Below, piece after piece: positions 17,084-27,379 of a stretch of 64,000 nucleotides of DNA (positions are counted from its first letter, which is position 1; each line of letters opens with the position of its first letter). The position numbers and the translations under genes were made by a program. The DNA lies in contig NZ_KB217483.1 of the NCBI RefSeq assembly GCF_000331305.1, forward strand, positions 291,534-355,533. The letters run 5' to 3'. The notes under the pieces are model-generated. The model saw only the letters and a list, made by a program, of their open reading frames with translations. It was not told the DNA's origin and did not search any database. The stretch comes from Calothrix sp. PCC 7103. Lineage in GTDB: Bacteria; Cyanobacteriota; Cyanobacteriia; Cyanobacteriales; Nostocaceae.

Positions 17084-18691
17084 TTATAAACTCAAACTAC
17101 CTTTTTGGATTTGTTGAATTGGGTCGAGTAAAACATCTACAATCCGACGCTGACGAGTAATAATTTCGGCAGTTGCAGTTTGACCTGGTTTAAATTTTAT
17201 AATTTGCTTATTAGCAGCCACATAATTACGTTCAAGCTCTATTTCAACGCGGTAAACAGCACCCAAGCGTTCATCAACTCTGGCGCCGGGAGATATTGAT
17301 TTCACCTTACCTGTAATAATTCCGTAGTCTTGGTAAGGATAAGCGTCAAATTTAACTTGTGCAGTTTCCCCAACTTTGACAAAGCCAGCTTCACGGTTAG
17401 GTAACACTGCTTGTAGAACTAACGGCGCTGACTGTGGTGCAATTTCAGCAAGTGTTTGACCAGCTTGGATAGTCTCACCAGTGTTACGAATATTCAGCGA
17501 TAATACAACTCCATCAACAGGTGTAGTTAGATAAAGTTGCTTCAATTCAGCTTTAGCTTTCTCTAAAAGTTTTCCCGCTTGTTGAATTTTGGCTTTGATT
17601 TGCGTCTTTTCAACTTCTAACTGCTGAATTTTTTGTTGCGATTGAATCCTTACTGTACTTGCTTCGGCGCCTTTTTGCATCAACTCAGCTTGAAGTCGTT
17701 TGATTTCAGTTTGCGTCTGTTCAATTTCACTTTGGTTTTGAGTAATACTGCGTAGTATTTGTGCTTCAGATTGTTTGGCTTCAAATAAACGCTCGCGCGT
17801 CATTGGTGTTTCTTCAAGCTGATTTTTAGTAATTGCCAGCTGACGTGTACGCAACTCTTGTTCGGCATTAAATACCATATCACGGGAAATGCCGCCTTCC
17901 TTGAGTAAAGGTTTAAGACGTTCAACACGTTCTCGATATGCATTTACTTCTTCTTGTCTTTGCTTTAATAGTTCTTTTGACTTTGCCAGTAAAGGCTCAA
18001 TAGCAGAACGTCTGTTAATGGTATCTGTATACTGATTTTGTAATTGATTAAGCAGTTGATAACTTGCCACTAACCTAACTTTCGCTCCGGTAACAGCACT
18101 TGTCTGTGCTTGTTGTTCAGCTTGAGCTATTTGCGCGCGCGTTTGTAGTTCCAACTGTGTTTTATCAATTAAAGATTCAGTTTGAAGTAATTCTGTATGT
18201 AAAGCTGTACTTTCTTGTTCTAAACGCTCAATTTCTTTAAATGCAATTTGATTATCAATCTCAGCCACAACTTGTCCAGCTTTGACTGGTTCGCCTTCTT
18301 GAGCATACAGCTTTGTAATCTTACCTGCAACAACTGGATTAACTTTATAGACTTCACCCTGCGGCACCAACAAACCACTTGCTTTGCCCACCTCGTCAAT
18401 ATGTCCGAAATTTGCCCAGGTGCCAAACGCAGCGCAAAAAACGATTCCACCCAAAACAACACGACCTGGTAACGATGCTGGTGGATTATCCAGAACTGTT
18501 TGTAATGATGCAGACCAATTAGAAACTGCACTTTCCTCAACAGGCGCCAATTGTGTCATATCTATAGAATTAGCAAATGAAAGCGAAGCACTAGAACCAC
18601 CATAAAGCAAATCTAATTCATCATCACTTGCTTCGTCAGTAATAGATAGAGTTTCTTCCATTGCAGGAAGTGAAGAAATCGATATTTTCAT
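17084..18691 (-). CDS. HlyD-type membrane fusion protein of the peptide exporter
   Basis: 535 residues. One TM segment near residues 78-96 (LGGIVFCAAFGTWANFG) after a cytoplasmic acidic N-terminus, then a biotinyl-lipoyl-like hairpin half (GLLVPQGEVYKVNPVVAGKI), a long alpha-helical coiled coil (about 155-385), the second half-motif (TTPVDGVVLSLNIRNTGETI) and a beta-barrel. This is the adaptor that links an inner-membrane ABC exporter to the outer membrane. The N-terminus also shows DLLYGGSS, an odd Gly-Gly site. It lies 195 bases downstream of the HetC-like gene and 20 bases before the HetP-family gene. No outer-membrane TolC gene is in the window. Confidence 0.88.
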   Translation of the reverse strand: MKISISSLPAMEETLSITDEASDDELDLLYGGSSASLSFANSIDMTQLAPVEESAVSNWSASLQTVLDNPPASLPGRVVLGGIVFCAAFGTWANFGHIDEVGKASGLLVPQGEVYKVNPVVAGKITKLYAQEGEPVKAGQVVAEIDNQIAFKEIERLEQESTALHTELLQTESLIDKTQLELQTRAQIAQAEQQAQTSAVTGAKVRLVASYQLLNQLQNQYTDTINRRSAIEPLLAKSKELLKQRQEEVNAYRERVERLKPLLKEGGISRDMVFNAEQELRTRQLAITKNQLEETPMTRERLFEAKQSEAQILRSITQNQSEIEQTQTEIKRLQAELMQKGAEASTVRIQSQQKIQQLEVEKTQIKAKIQQAGKLLEKAKAELKQLYLTTPVDGVVLSLNIRNTGETIQAGQTLAEIAPQSAPLVLQAVLPNREAGFVKVGETAQVKFDAYPYQDYGIITGKVKSISPGARVDERLGAVYRVEIELERNYVAANKQIIKFKPGQTATAEIITRQRRIVDVLLDPIQQIQKGSLSL

Positions 18692-18886
18692 ATAAATTTT
18701 AAATTTAAAATAATGAGTGTAGGGTGCGTGAGAGCTATTACAATCTAAAAAGAAAACCGAGTATTAACCTGCTTTCACGCATCAAGTATTCGTTGCCAAG
18801 TTTGGTTGCCTTATATACATATTATTCTCGATAAATTCGATATTGGACATTTATTAATGCCAAATTGGCATATATTTCAGCTCATT

Positions 18887-21800
18887 TCAAATATCAAGCT
18901 GTTGCTGTGCCAGGTGATAGTAAAGACCACCTTGCTGCATTAATTCCTCATGGGCGCCGTGTTCAACAATAACACCTTTGTCTAGAACAAGAATGCACGA
19001 AGCATTTCGCACGGTTGACAGACGATGGGCAATAATAAAAGTAGTGCGTTGTTTACTAATACGGCGTAAGTTCTCTTGAAAGCGTCTTTCTGATTCAGTA
19101 TCTAGAGAACTAGTAGCTTCATCGAGAATTAGAATACGTGGGTTAGGAAGAAGCGCACGAGCAATGGCTATTCTTTGTCGCTGTCCACCTGACAATGCAG
19201 AACCACGTTCACCAACTTTGGTATTGTAACCAAGGGGTAAACTTTGGATAAATGCTTGTGCTTCAGCTAACTTGGCAACTTCTACTACTTGCGCTAAAGG
19301 ATATTCCGGTCGATACAACGTGATGTTATCCAAGATTGTACCGGAGAATAAAAAACACTCTTGCGGTACTACTCCTAACTGGCGCCGTAAAGATTGCGGT
19401 GAAACATGGCGGATATCGTGTCCATCGATTAAGACCCGACCACTCGTAGGATGATATAAACCTTGAAGTAAATTAATTAAAGTACTCTTCCCGGAACCAC
19501 TGCGTCCAACAATTGCTACTGTTTCACCAGGATGTACTTCAAAGGAAATATTTTGCAATATATTTCGTTGTTCATCAGGGTGGTAGCGAAAACAGACATT
19601 TTCAAACTTAAGGAAACCTTTCAACTTCGGCAAAACTAACAGTGGTTTATCTGTACTCTCTTCTGGTTGTGCTGCAAACACATCATCCAGACGTTCCACC
19701 GACACCATTACTTCCTGCAATTCATCCCAAAGACTAACCAATGATAAAACTGGGTTGATAACATTACCAATTAGCATGTTGAACGCAACAAATTGACCAA
19801 TACTCAATTGGTCCTGAATTACTAGCGTTGCTCCATACCATAGTAAAGAAGTACTGCCCAGAGTATTAATTAGTCCACCAATGACTTGTAAGTTATTAGC
19901 GAGCTTTTGCCCATGAAATTGAGCATTGAACATACTTGTCAAATGGTCTTCCCACAACCAGCGCAAATCTCGTTCTGCTGCTGCTGTCTTCAAAGTTGCC
20001 ACTCCAGTCAGCATTTCTACTAGTGATGAGTTCTGTTTTGCAGATTCAGTGAATATATTTCGTGATACTTTCCGCAGTATTGGACTTGCTACCACAGTCA
20101 ATAAAATAATAGGTGGTAGTATGCCAAGTACTAATAAAGTCAGGCGCCAGTTGTAATAAACCATCAACCCCACATAAACAAATGCCATCAGCGCATCTAA
20201 ACCAGTTGTGACAGCTTGACGAGTGAGAAACATTTGGATTTTTTGGTTTTCTTGCACGCGCGTCACAATATCGCCAACATGACGGTCGGCAAAAAACTCT
20301 AGAGGTAGATTGAGCGCATGACTGATAAAAGCACTAATTAACGTCAAATCTACACGGTTTGAGAAATAATCTAATAAGTACTGACGAACGCCAAGTAAGC
20401 CAACTCGCCAAACACCAAACAGTAGCACTCCTATGGCAAATACATGTAAAGTCATCAAGCTTTTGTGTATTACCACCTGGTCAAGAATGATTTGTGTAAA
20501 CAGGGGTGTAACTAAACCTAAGACTTGCAGCAAAACTGATGCCAGAATAATGGGAGCAAGCATTGAACTAAAAGGTAAGAAGGCGCCCCATATTCTTCCT
20601 AAAGAAGGTTTAGTGCTAGGTATTTTTTGTAAAAGACTTGTTGGGTTTAAAAGTAACGCATACCCAGTCCAATCTGCTTGAAATTCCTTAATTGTTAACC
20701 ATCGCTTGCTCACTGCTGGGTCAGCAATTAGAATCTTATTTCCCTTAACATGGTATACAACTATATAATGGTCGCCTTGCCAATGAGCAATCCAAGGATT
20801 CATTTGTTCTATCAAGCGATTTAAGCTAGCACGAACAGGTCTAGCTTGAAAACCGATATTTTCCGCCGCAACCGCTAAATTTTTGAGTGAGGCGCCAGAA
20901 CGAGTTACTCTTGCCAAGTTCCGCAACATATTAATACTAAAATGTTTACCCCAGTACTGCGACACCATTGCCAAGCACGCAATACCACAATCCATTGCGC
21001 TCTGCTGCTGAACAAATGGATAGCGCCAATTCAAACCACGTTTGCGACCTTTGGTTGGTTGAGGAAAGGGAATGACTTTAGATTCAGATGTGGGAGTAGG
21101 AATTAACAGAGAAGATTTAGATTCTTGTAAGTTAGAAATTTTCGCTTTAACGACTTGCTTTTTGGCATTGTCAGTCTCTGGTAATAATGGCGCTACTAAC
21201 TGGACTGCTTCCCAATACTCCTGTGGTAGTTTATATACAAGCAAATCGGTTTTAGCAACCCAATCAACAGGGATTTCATCTGGATAACCCCAACTGGCGC
21301 CGACTTGAGGAGCTTTTGATAAAGGATTTTGACTTTCAACTTCTCCCATTTGCAACCAAAAGCAACCAGTTTCTTTGTGTGTGGCTTTATGTAATAGTTC
21401 GCCAGTTTGAAACCGTGTTTCTACTAGATACGGAATAATTTGTTTGAGATGATAGCTAGAGACAGCACGCAATTTTGTTAAAGTTTTAAAGAATATGAGC
21501 GCTTTTTGCTCTTTAACTAAATTGCGTAAGTAGATTTGTAAATTAGGTATTTTATCTAACCATGCTTCCAACTTTGCTGAACTAATAAACGCAATTATTA
21601 CCGTTGCTGCACCGACAGCACGATAAGCCAAAGGGTTATTATCAAATAATTCATTGGCGCCAAAGCAATCACCCGCTTCGAGTAAAGATACAGAAACTTC
21701 GCGCTGTAAACTTGTATTAAAACCAACTAATCGCACTCGTCCTTGGCAAATAATATAAAAACCCTTGCCATTATCTTGGCGCCTAGATAACTGAACGTTT

Positions 21801-22021
21801 TTTGTGTAATTAGTAATCTCATCCCCTAAATGAAACTGAATAGCCTCAAATTCTTTGCTGAATTCAGAAACTAAGCTGTTATTGCCAGGAAACAAATTTA
21901 AAAGAATATCATCAAGCAGTTTATGAATACCATCAAACTTAGGAGACAAAGAATCTCCAGTAGACCCAATTATTTGTTTCATAATTGCGTACTTATGAAA
22001 AACAGAACTAAAAAAATTCAA
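18887..22021 (-). CDS. HetC-like C39-peptidase ABC exporter with cNMP-like domain
   Basis: 1044 residues, the size of Anabaena HetC. Domains: a cNMP-binding-like region (about 60-160, GRVRLVGFNTSLQREVSVSL), a second similar region to about 275, a C39 bacteriocin-processing peptidase with oxyanion Gln near 339, Cys345 (SAMDCGIACLAM), His418 (QGDHYIVVY) and Asp434 (IADPA), six TM segments, and an ABC ATPase with Walker A GRSGSGKST, signature LSGGQRQR and Walker B ILILDEATSSLD. All catalytic residues are present, so it should cut Gly-Gly leaders and export the cores. The HlyD, peptide and HetP-family genes follow in line. Whether this is the hetC orthologue or a paralogue cannot be decided here. 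Confidence 0.88.
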   Translation of the reverse strand: MNFFSSVFHKYAIMKQIIGSTGDSLSPKFDGIHKLLDDILLNLFPGNNSLVSEFSKEFEAIQFHLGDEITNYTKNVQLSRRQDNGKGFYIICQGRVRLVGFNTSLQREVSVSLLEAGDCFGANELFDNNPLAYRAVGAATVIIAFISSAKLEAWLDKIPNLQIYLRNLVKEQKALIFFKTLTKLRAVSSYHLKQIIPYLVETRFQTGELLHKATHKETGCFWLQMGEVESQNPLSKAPQVGASWGYPDEIPVDWVAKTDLLVYKLPQEYWEAVQLVAPLLPETDNAKKQVVKAKISNLQESKSSLLIPTPTSESKVIPFPQPTKGRKRGLNWRYPFVQQQSAMDCGIACLAMVSQYWGKHFSINMLRNLARVTRSGASLKNLAVAAENIGFQARPVRASLNRLIEQMNPWIAHWQGDHYIVVYHVKGNKILIADPAVSKRWLTIKEFQADWTGYALLLNPTSLLQKIPSTKPSLGRIWGAFLPFSSMLAPIILASVLLQVLGLVTPLFTQIILDQVVIHKSLMTLHVFAIGVLLFGVWRVGLLGVRQYLLDYFSNRVDLTLISAFISHALNLPLEFFADRHVGDIVTRVQENQKIQMFLTRQAVTTGLDALMAFVYVGLMVYYNWRLTLLVLGILPPIILLTVVASPILRKVSRNIFTESAKQNSSLVEMLTGVATLKTAAAERDLRWLWEDHLTSMFNAQFHGQKLANNLQVIGGLINTLGSTSLLWYGATLVIQDQLSIGQFVAFNMLIGNVINPVLSLVSLWDELQEVMVSVERLDDVFAAQPEESTDKPLLVLPKLKGFLKFENVCFRYHPDEQRNILQNISFEVHPGETVAIVGRSGSGKSTLINLLQGLYHPTSGRVLIDGHDIRHVSPQSLRRQLGVVPQECFLFSGTILDNITLYRPEYPLAQVVEVAKLAEAQAFIQSLPLGYNTKVGERGSALSGGQRQRIAIARALLPNPRILILDEATSSLDTESERRFQENLRRISKQRTTFIIAHRLSTVRNASCILVLDKGVIVEHGAHEELMQQGGLYYHLAQQQLDI

Positions 22022-22058
22022 AGTTAGTTTTTATCCCCAAAACTTTAATTCCCTGTTC

Positions 22059-22133
22059 TTGTGGGGTGGGCATCCTTGCCCGCCCGCCATTATATTTATG
22101 TTTATAACAGGTAAGGATGCCTGTTCCACAAGA
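22059..22133. mobile_element. MITE-like inverted repeat
   Basis: Imperfect terminal inverted repeats of about 23 bases (left CTTGTGGGGTGGGCATCC, right GGATGCCTGTTCCACAAG) enclose about 30 bases. A half-copy of the left arm occurs at 4152-4170. It lies just upstream of the HetC-like gene, in its likely promoter region. Confidence 0.65.
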
Positions 22134-22304
22134 GAATACCTATTCCACAAGAAAAGTTGGGATATTTTTTATTTGGAAGTTTCTAAACGCAGAACAGTCG
22201 ATAGAATAGTTTATGTTTAAACAAAATCAAATTTAGCCAAAAAAATTTTGTTTATTACGTAGATGCACAAACAGTAAAACACTTAATATGAATCATAATG
22301 TGAT

Positions 22305-22775
22305 TTGATTCTCTATGTCTATATTTACACTTGCAGTTTAGCTAAATACGACAAAAATAAAAAATGTTTACAAAAAAATATACTTAGTATTAAAGTTAGC
22401 ATCGACTTAGTTAAGTACCTGTCTCTAAACGGTGAAAAATCTCTAATCACCATTTACAGTCAAGCTGGTTTTGGATTTGTGGAAGATGGACTTTGTTTTC
22501 ATAAAGGAATTGCTCCTACCCATAAAAATCGCTTAATCTTACAAATCGAATTGTTTATTTTAATGTTTGTAATTTTTGGCGCCGCACTTGATAAACACGC
22601 GCATTCAAATCTTGCTGGATTGGCAATTGGATTAACAGTTGGTGTCGAAGCCACTTGTATTGATCTAATTACACCAGCAAGTATGAATCCTGCGCGTTCG
22701 TTTAGACCTTGGGAACGTCCTCACGAACAAAACAATGATAGAATTGTAGAAGTTTTCGGGGATATTGATTTTTAA
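22305..22775 (+). pseudogene. chimeric relic: phytanoyl-CoA dioxygenase-like tail plus aquaporin fragment
   Basis: The 156-codon frame joins two relics. At about 22458-22553 GFVEDGLCFHKGIAP, then RLILQIE, resembles the Fe-binding end of PhyH-type dioxygenases. At about 22548-22709 FILMFVIFGAALDKHAHSNL, then AGLAIGLTVGVEAT, and PASMNPARSF match the last third of an aquaporin, with its second NPA motif. Neither is complete. The frame overlaps the ppsA stop by a few bases on the other strand. An expressed fusion is unlikely. Confidence 0.6.
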
Positions 22776-25201
22776 AAATTTTTATTTATTTCTAATCGCA
22801 TCTTCAGTACAGAATCTGGATTGAGACTTATCGAATCAATGCCTTCATTTACTAAGAATCGCGCGAATTCTGGATAATCGCTAGGCGCCTGTCCACAAAT
22901 ACCAATCTTACGTCCATGTTGTTTGACGGTGTGTATCGCTTTAGCAATCATTCGTTTCACGGCATCGTTACGTTCGTCAAATAGATGCGCTACTAACTCA
23001 GAATCTCTATCGAGTCCTAAAGTTAATTGTGTTAAATCATTAGAACCAATCGAGAAACCATCAAATATTTCACTAAATTCCCCAGCTAGTAATACATTAC
23101 TTGGTAACTCGCACATCACGTAGATTTGTAAATCGTTTTCTCCTTGCACTAATCCATGAAGAGCCATTTCTGTAATTACACGCTGTCCTTCTTCTGGGGT
23201 TCGGCAAAATGGTACCATCAAAATTACGTTCGTTAAACCCATTTCGTCGCGTACTTTCTTCATTGCTTGACATTCAAGTGCAAATCCTTTGCGATAACGT
23301 TCGTCATAGTAGCGCGATGCTCCACGCCAACCAATCATTGGGTTTTCTTCTTTGGGTTCAAATTGCTTTCCTCCCAAGAGATTGGCATACTCATTACTCT
23401 TAAAATCGCTTAAGCGGACGATTACGGGTTTGGGATAAAATGCCGCTGCAATTGTGCCAATACCAGCAGCTAATTTCTCAATAAAAAATTGCGTTTTATC
23501 TTCATATTGAGAAGTTAGTCCAGCAATTTTCTCTGCTACAAATTTATCATCTAATTTATCAAAATTTACTAATGCCAAGGGATGTATTTTAATTTGATTG
23601 GCAATAATAAATTCCATCCGTGCTAACCCTACACCATCATTTGGTATTGCACTACAAGTAAATGCTTCTTCGGGGTTTCCCACATTCATCATGATTTTTG
23701 TTTGGGTAATAGGAAGTTTTTCTAAGGCTATTTCTTCGACTTCATAAGGTATTAAACCTTGATAAACTCTACCTGTTTCACCGTTTGCACAACTTACGGT
23801 TATCTCTTGCCCAGATTGAATTAGTTTTGTCGCATTACCACAACCAACTATTGCTGGAATTCCCATCTCTCGTGCGATTATTGCAGCGTGACATACTCTC
23901 CCACCTGTGTTTGTGACAATTGCACTTGCGCGCTTCATAATTGGTTCCCAATCTGGGTCTGTACGATTTGTTACCAATACTTCACCCTCTTGGAATTGAT
24001 TAATTTGACGTATGTCTAAAATAATTCGCGCTTTACCTTGTCCAATCATTTCACCAACAGCACGACCAGTTACTAGTTCCGAACCTTTTTCTCGTAATTT
24101 ATAAGTACGTAAAATGTTCCGTGATTTTTGTGACTGTACTGTTTCTGGACGTGCTTGGACAATAAATAACTCCTGGGTAATTCCATCTTTTGCCCATTCA
24201 ATATCCATTGGAGTGTAAATATTGCGAACTTTTGAGTAATGTTCTTCAATTAAACAAGCCCAATGTGCTAGTTGGAGAATTTCATCATTAGTCAAAGCAA
24301 ATGTCGCTCGGTCACATTGCGATACTGGTATATTTTTAGTCAGCTTAGAACCACTTAAATCATAAACCATCTTAATTTCTTTGGTTCCTAATTGCTTCTT
24401 GATTATTGGGCGATATCCTTGTTTAAGTGTGGGTTTGAAGACTAAATACTCGTCGGGGTTAACGGCGCCTTGAACAACGTTTTCACCCAACCCATAAGCT
24501 GCTGTGATTAATGCTGCACCTTTGAAACCCGTCTCAGTATCGATAGAGAACATTACACCTGATGCCGCAAGGTCTGAACGCACCATTTTTTGTACACCTA
24601 CGGAAAGTGCAACGTTAAAATGGTCAAAGCCCTTAATTTGGCGATAAGAAATCGCACGGTTGGTAAATATTGATGCCAAGCATTTATGACATGCTTCAAG
24701 TACTGCTTTCAATCCGTGGACATTAAGGTAAGTTTCTTGCTGCCCTGCAAAACTCGCATCAGGTAAATCTTCCGCAGTGGCACTCGAACGTACTGCAACA
24801 TCGGTATCCGAGCCATACTTCTCGCATAATTGTTGATATGCTTCGGTTATTGCATTTTCTAATTCTTTCGGAAATGGAGTACAGAGCATTAATGCACGCG
24901 CTTGCTTACCCCTTTGACACAGATTATTAACATCATTTACATCTAAATCGGCAAAAATGTCTCGTAGTTTTTTCTCTAAACCAGCATTTTCTATAAAGTA
25001 GCGATAAGCATGAGCAGTAGTTGCAAAACCAGTAGGAACTTTCACACCTTTCTGCGCTAGTTGCTGAATCATCTCTCCTAATGATGCATTCTTACCTCCA
25101 ACAATAGAAACATCTGCAATACTAACGGTTTCCAACGGTAGAACCAGTGCATGTAGCGAATTTTGGTTTACTGTTTGTGGATTTACGGATGTTGATACCA
25201 T
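22772..25201 (-). CDS. ppsA: phosphoenolpyruvate synthase
   Basis: 809 residues, the normal length. The N-terminal ATP-binding domain begins VSIADVSIVGGKNASLGEMI and includes RSSATAEDLPDASFAGQQET; the swivelling phosphohistidine domain carries GGRVCHAAIIAREMGIPAIV with the catalytic His; the C-terminal barrel has PCR-type FCRTPEEGQRVI and GICGQAPSDYPEF with the catalytic Cys. It makes PEP from pyruvate and ATP with release of AMP and phosphate, for gluconeogenesis or for recycling pyruvate, including under anoxia. A TGAGGA-N5-TGAGGA repeat lies about 110 bases upstream of its start. Confidence 0.93.
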   Translation of the reverse strand: MVSTSVNPQTVNQNSLHALVLPLETVSIADVSIVGGKNASLGEMIQQLAQKGVKVPTGFATTAHAYRYFIENAGLEKKLRDIFADLDVNDVNNLCQRGKQARALMLCTPFPKELENAITEAYQQLCEKYGSDTDVAVRSSATAEDLPDASFAGQQETYLNVHGLKAVLEACHKCLASIFTNRAISYRQIKGFDHFNVALSVGVQKMVRSDLAASGVMFSIDTETGFKGAALITAAYGLGENVVQGAVNPDEYLVFKPTLKQGYRPIIKKQLGTKEIKMVYDLSGSKLTKNIPVSQCDRATFALTNDEILQLAHWACLIEEHYSKVRNIYTPMDIEWAKDGITQELFIVQARPETVQSQKSRNILRTYKLREKGSELVTGRAVGEMIGQGKARIILDIRQINQFQEGEVLVTNRTDPDWEPIMKRASAIVTNTGGRVCHAAIIAREMGIPAIVGCGNATKLIQSGQEITVSCANGETGRVYQGLIPYEVEEIALEKLPITQTKIMMNVGNPEEAFTCSAIPNDGVGLARMEFIIANQIKIHPLALVNFDKLDDKFVAEKIAGLTSQYEDKTQFFIEKLAAGIGTIAAAFYPKPVIVRLSDFKSNEYANLLGGKQFEPKEENPMIGWRGASRYYDERYRKGFALECQAMKKVRDEMGLTNVILMVPFCRTPEEGQRVITEMALHGLVQGENDLQIYVMCELPSNVLLAGEFSEIFDGFSIGSNDLTQLTLGLDRDSELVAHLFDERNDAVKRMIAKAIHTVKQHGRKIGICGQAPSDYPEFARFLVNEGIDSISLNPDSVLKMRLEINKNF

Positions 25202-25615
25202 AAGACAATATCCTTTTTAAAGTGATGGAAGCTGGAAACTTAAAAAGCTACGTTTATTGAGAATAGTCTTGAATTAGACCAGACATTGTTATTTGTACTT
25301 AAATAAGTTGAGGAACTTGTGAGGAAATTGATAACTGTGATAACTTTTGCTGATTATTTTCCTACATAAATACCTAACGCGCGTGCTGTTGAGACTAAAT
25401 AACTATTCGCACTTACAAGCAAGGGACTTTGAGCAAGAACATTAGCAATTTTGTTAAAATACGAACTAAGTTCAATTGCTATATAGCTATAGAGAAAAGT
25501 TGAGATAGCTAGCTTTCGATACCGATTTGATGGATATTTTGGCAGAGAATTGTTTAATTGGGTGTTTGCTAGCAGCCTATTTGGTATTCATCCGTCAAAA
25601 ATAAGGAGGTGTATT
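25202..25615. promoter_or_regulatory. divergent control region of ppsA and bchE
   Basis: No gene seen. The stretch TTGAGGAACTTGTGAGGA at 25308-25325, followed by AATTG, is a tandem TGAGGA-N5-TGAGGA motif found again at 36517, 37264 and 38245. Its 11-base period suits a response regulator that binds as a dimer on one helix face. The strong site AAGGAGG at 25602-25609 serves bchE. Confidence 0.55.
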
Positions 25616-27226
25616 ATGCGGATTATGATGATTCAACCCAATTATCATTCTGGTGGTGCTGAAATTGCGGGAAATTGGCCACCTAGTTGGGTACCGTATG
25701 TTGGTGGGGCATTGAAAACGGCTGGTTTCAATGACATCCGTTTTGTTGATGCCATGACAGATTATATTTCCGATGATGCTTTAGCTAAGATTATTGCTAA
25801 ACATCAACCGGATGTAGTGCTGGCAACGGCAATCACACCGATGATTTATCAATCGCAGAAAACCCTGAAGATTGTTAAAGAAGTTTGTCCGCAAGCCAAA
25901 ACCGTTATGGGTGGTGTTCATCCTACCTATATGTATAATGAAGTTCTCAATGAGGCGCCTTGGGTAGATTATATTATCCGGGGTGAAGGAGAAGAAATTA
26001 CTGTCAATTTGCTCACAGTGATTGCTAACGGTACTGATGAGCAAGAGCGCAGAAATATTCTCGGTATTGCTTTCCTTGAAGATGCTCAAGTAGTTGTAAC
26101 ACCTGCTAATCCTCCCATTGCTGATTTAGATACTCTAACTCCAGATTGGAGTCTTTTAGACTGGAGTAAGTATATATATACTCCTCTGAATGTGCGGGTT
26201 GCTGTTCCCAATTATGCTAGAGGATGTCCCTTCACCTGTCGTTTTTGTTCGCAGTGGAAATTCTGGCGCAAATACCGTTCAGGTACTCCCAAGAAATTTG
26301 TCGATGAGATTGAAACTTTAGTAAAAGAACACAAGGTAGGCTTTTTTATCTTAGCTGATGAAGAGCCAACGATTAATAAACCAAAATTTATCGCGCTGTG
26401 TAACGAATTAATTGAACGTAATTTAGGTGTTTACTGGGGAATTAATACCAGGGTGACGGATATTCTGCGAGATGAACAGGAATTACCACTTTACCGCAAG
26501 GCTGGTCTAGTTCATGTATCCTTGGGAACAGAAGCAGCAGCACAGTTAAGGTTGAATTTGTTCCGCAAAGAAACCACCATCGAACAAAACAAGCGTGCAA
26601 TTAAACTGTTGAAGCAGAATGGTATGGTTGCCGAAGCTCAATTCATTATGGGTATGGAGAACGAAACTCCAGAGACTATTGAGCAAACCTATCAGATGGC
26701 TCTAGATTGGAAACCAGATATGGTGAACTGGAACATGTTTACCCCTTGGCCCTTTTCAGAATTGTTTCAAGATTTAGGCGATCGCGTCGAAGTTCGGGAT
26801 TATTCTCAATATAACTTTGTCACACCAATCATGAAGCCGGATGCGATGGAAAGGGAGGATGTTCTCAAAGGAGTACTACGGAATTATGCCCGTTTCTACT
26901 TACGTAAAACTTTGGAATATTGGTTTGTTAAAGACCCTTTTAAACGTAAGTATCTATTAGGCTGCTTGAAAGCTTTTGTTCAAACCACAATAAATAAACG
27001 CTTCTACAATCTGAAAAGAGTTAAGTATAATGTAATACAAGCAAAGGTCGAACTAGGTTTTGATGAGTCGAAGATTCTCACTCGCGAACAAATAGCCCAA
27101 CTTAAGCAAAATCATCCAGAACTGAAGGCAGATGTAGATTTTGGGAATATTTCCGCGTGTGGGGCGCCTAACGAACTTCCTGAAGTCGATGATGGTGAAC
27201 ATGATATACCAACTATGAAGGTATAG
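25616..27226 (+). CDS. bchE: oxygen-independent Mg-protoporphyrin IX monomethyl ester cyclase
   Basis: 536 residues from the ATG at 25616, with AAGGAGG eight bases before it; the open frame extends upstream but has no such site. The N-terminus (MRIMMIQPNYHSGGAEIAGN) and VMGGVHPTYMYNEV are the B12-binding half typical of BchE. The radical SAM cluster motif is ARGCPFTCRFCSQW (CxxxCxxC). The C-terminal domain is BchE-type. The enzyme closes ring E of chlorophyll without O2, replacing the O2-dependent AcsF/ChlE. Next comes a heme oxygenase gene; both fit induction at low oxygen. Confidence 0.88.
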   Translation: MRIMMIQPNYHSGGAEIAGNWPPSWVPYVGGALKTAGFNDIRFVDAMTDYISDDALAKIIAKHQPDVVLATAITPMIYQSQKTLKIVKEVCPQAKTVMGGVHPTYMYNEVLNEAPWVDYIIRGEGEEITVNLLTVIANGTDEQERRNILGIAFLEDAQVVVTPANPPIADLDTLTPDWSLLDWSKYIYTPLNVRVAVPNYARGCPFTCRFCSQWKFWRKYRSGTPKKFVDEIETLVKEHKVGFFILADEEPTINKPKFIALCNELIERNLGVYWGINTRVTDILRDEQELPLYRKAGLVHVSLGTEAAAQLRLNLFRKETTIEQNKRAIKLLKQNGMVAEAQFIMGMENETPETIEQTYQMALDWKPDMVNWNMFTPWPFSELFQDLGDRVEVRDYSQYNFVTPIMKPDAMEREDVLKGVLRNYARFYLRKTLEYWFVKDPFKRKYLLGCLKAFVQTTINKRFYNLKRVKYNVIQAKVELGFDESKILTREQIAQLKQNHPELKADVDFGNISACGAPNELPEVDDGEHDIPTMKV

Positions 27227-27258
27227 TAATCGCCATCATTTGTGATAATCGTGTGTTG

Positions 27259-27284
27259 TAGAGATAGTAAATTTACTGTCTCTA
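27259..27284. repeat. diverged GTAGAGA palindrome
   Basis: TAGAGATAGTAAA pairs with TTTACTGTCTCTA (one G-U-type mismatch) and is preceded by GTGTGTTG, exactly as the 13753 copy. TTTT follows, so it may terminate bchE transcription. Confidence 0.7.
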
Positions 27285-27379
27285 TTTTAAGTCAGCCCGT
27301 CAGTTGCCAAGGTGTAGCTACTAGAGGAATGTCAAAGGCGAACTTTGTTAATTTTTGATAATTATTGGTGACTAATAAG

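Noticed and set aside
22022-22304. NtcA site (GTA-N8-TAC) before the HetC-like gene
   Set aside because: No such spaced motif was found in this gap by eye.
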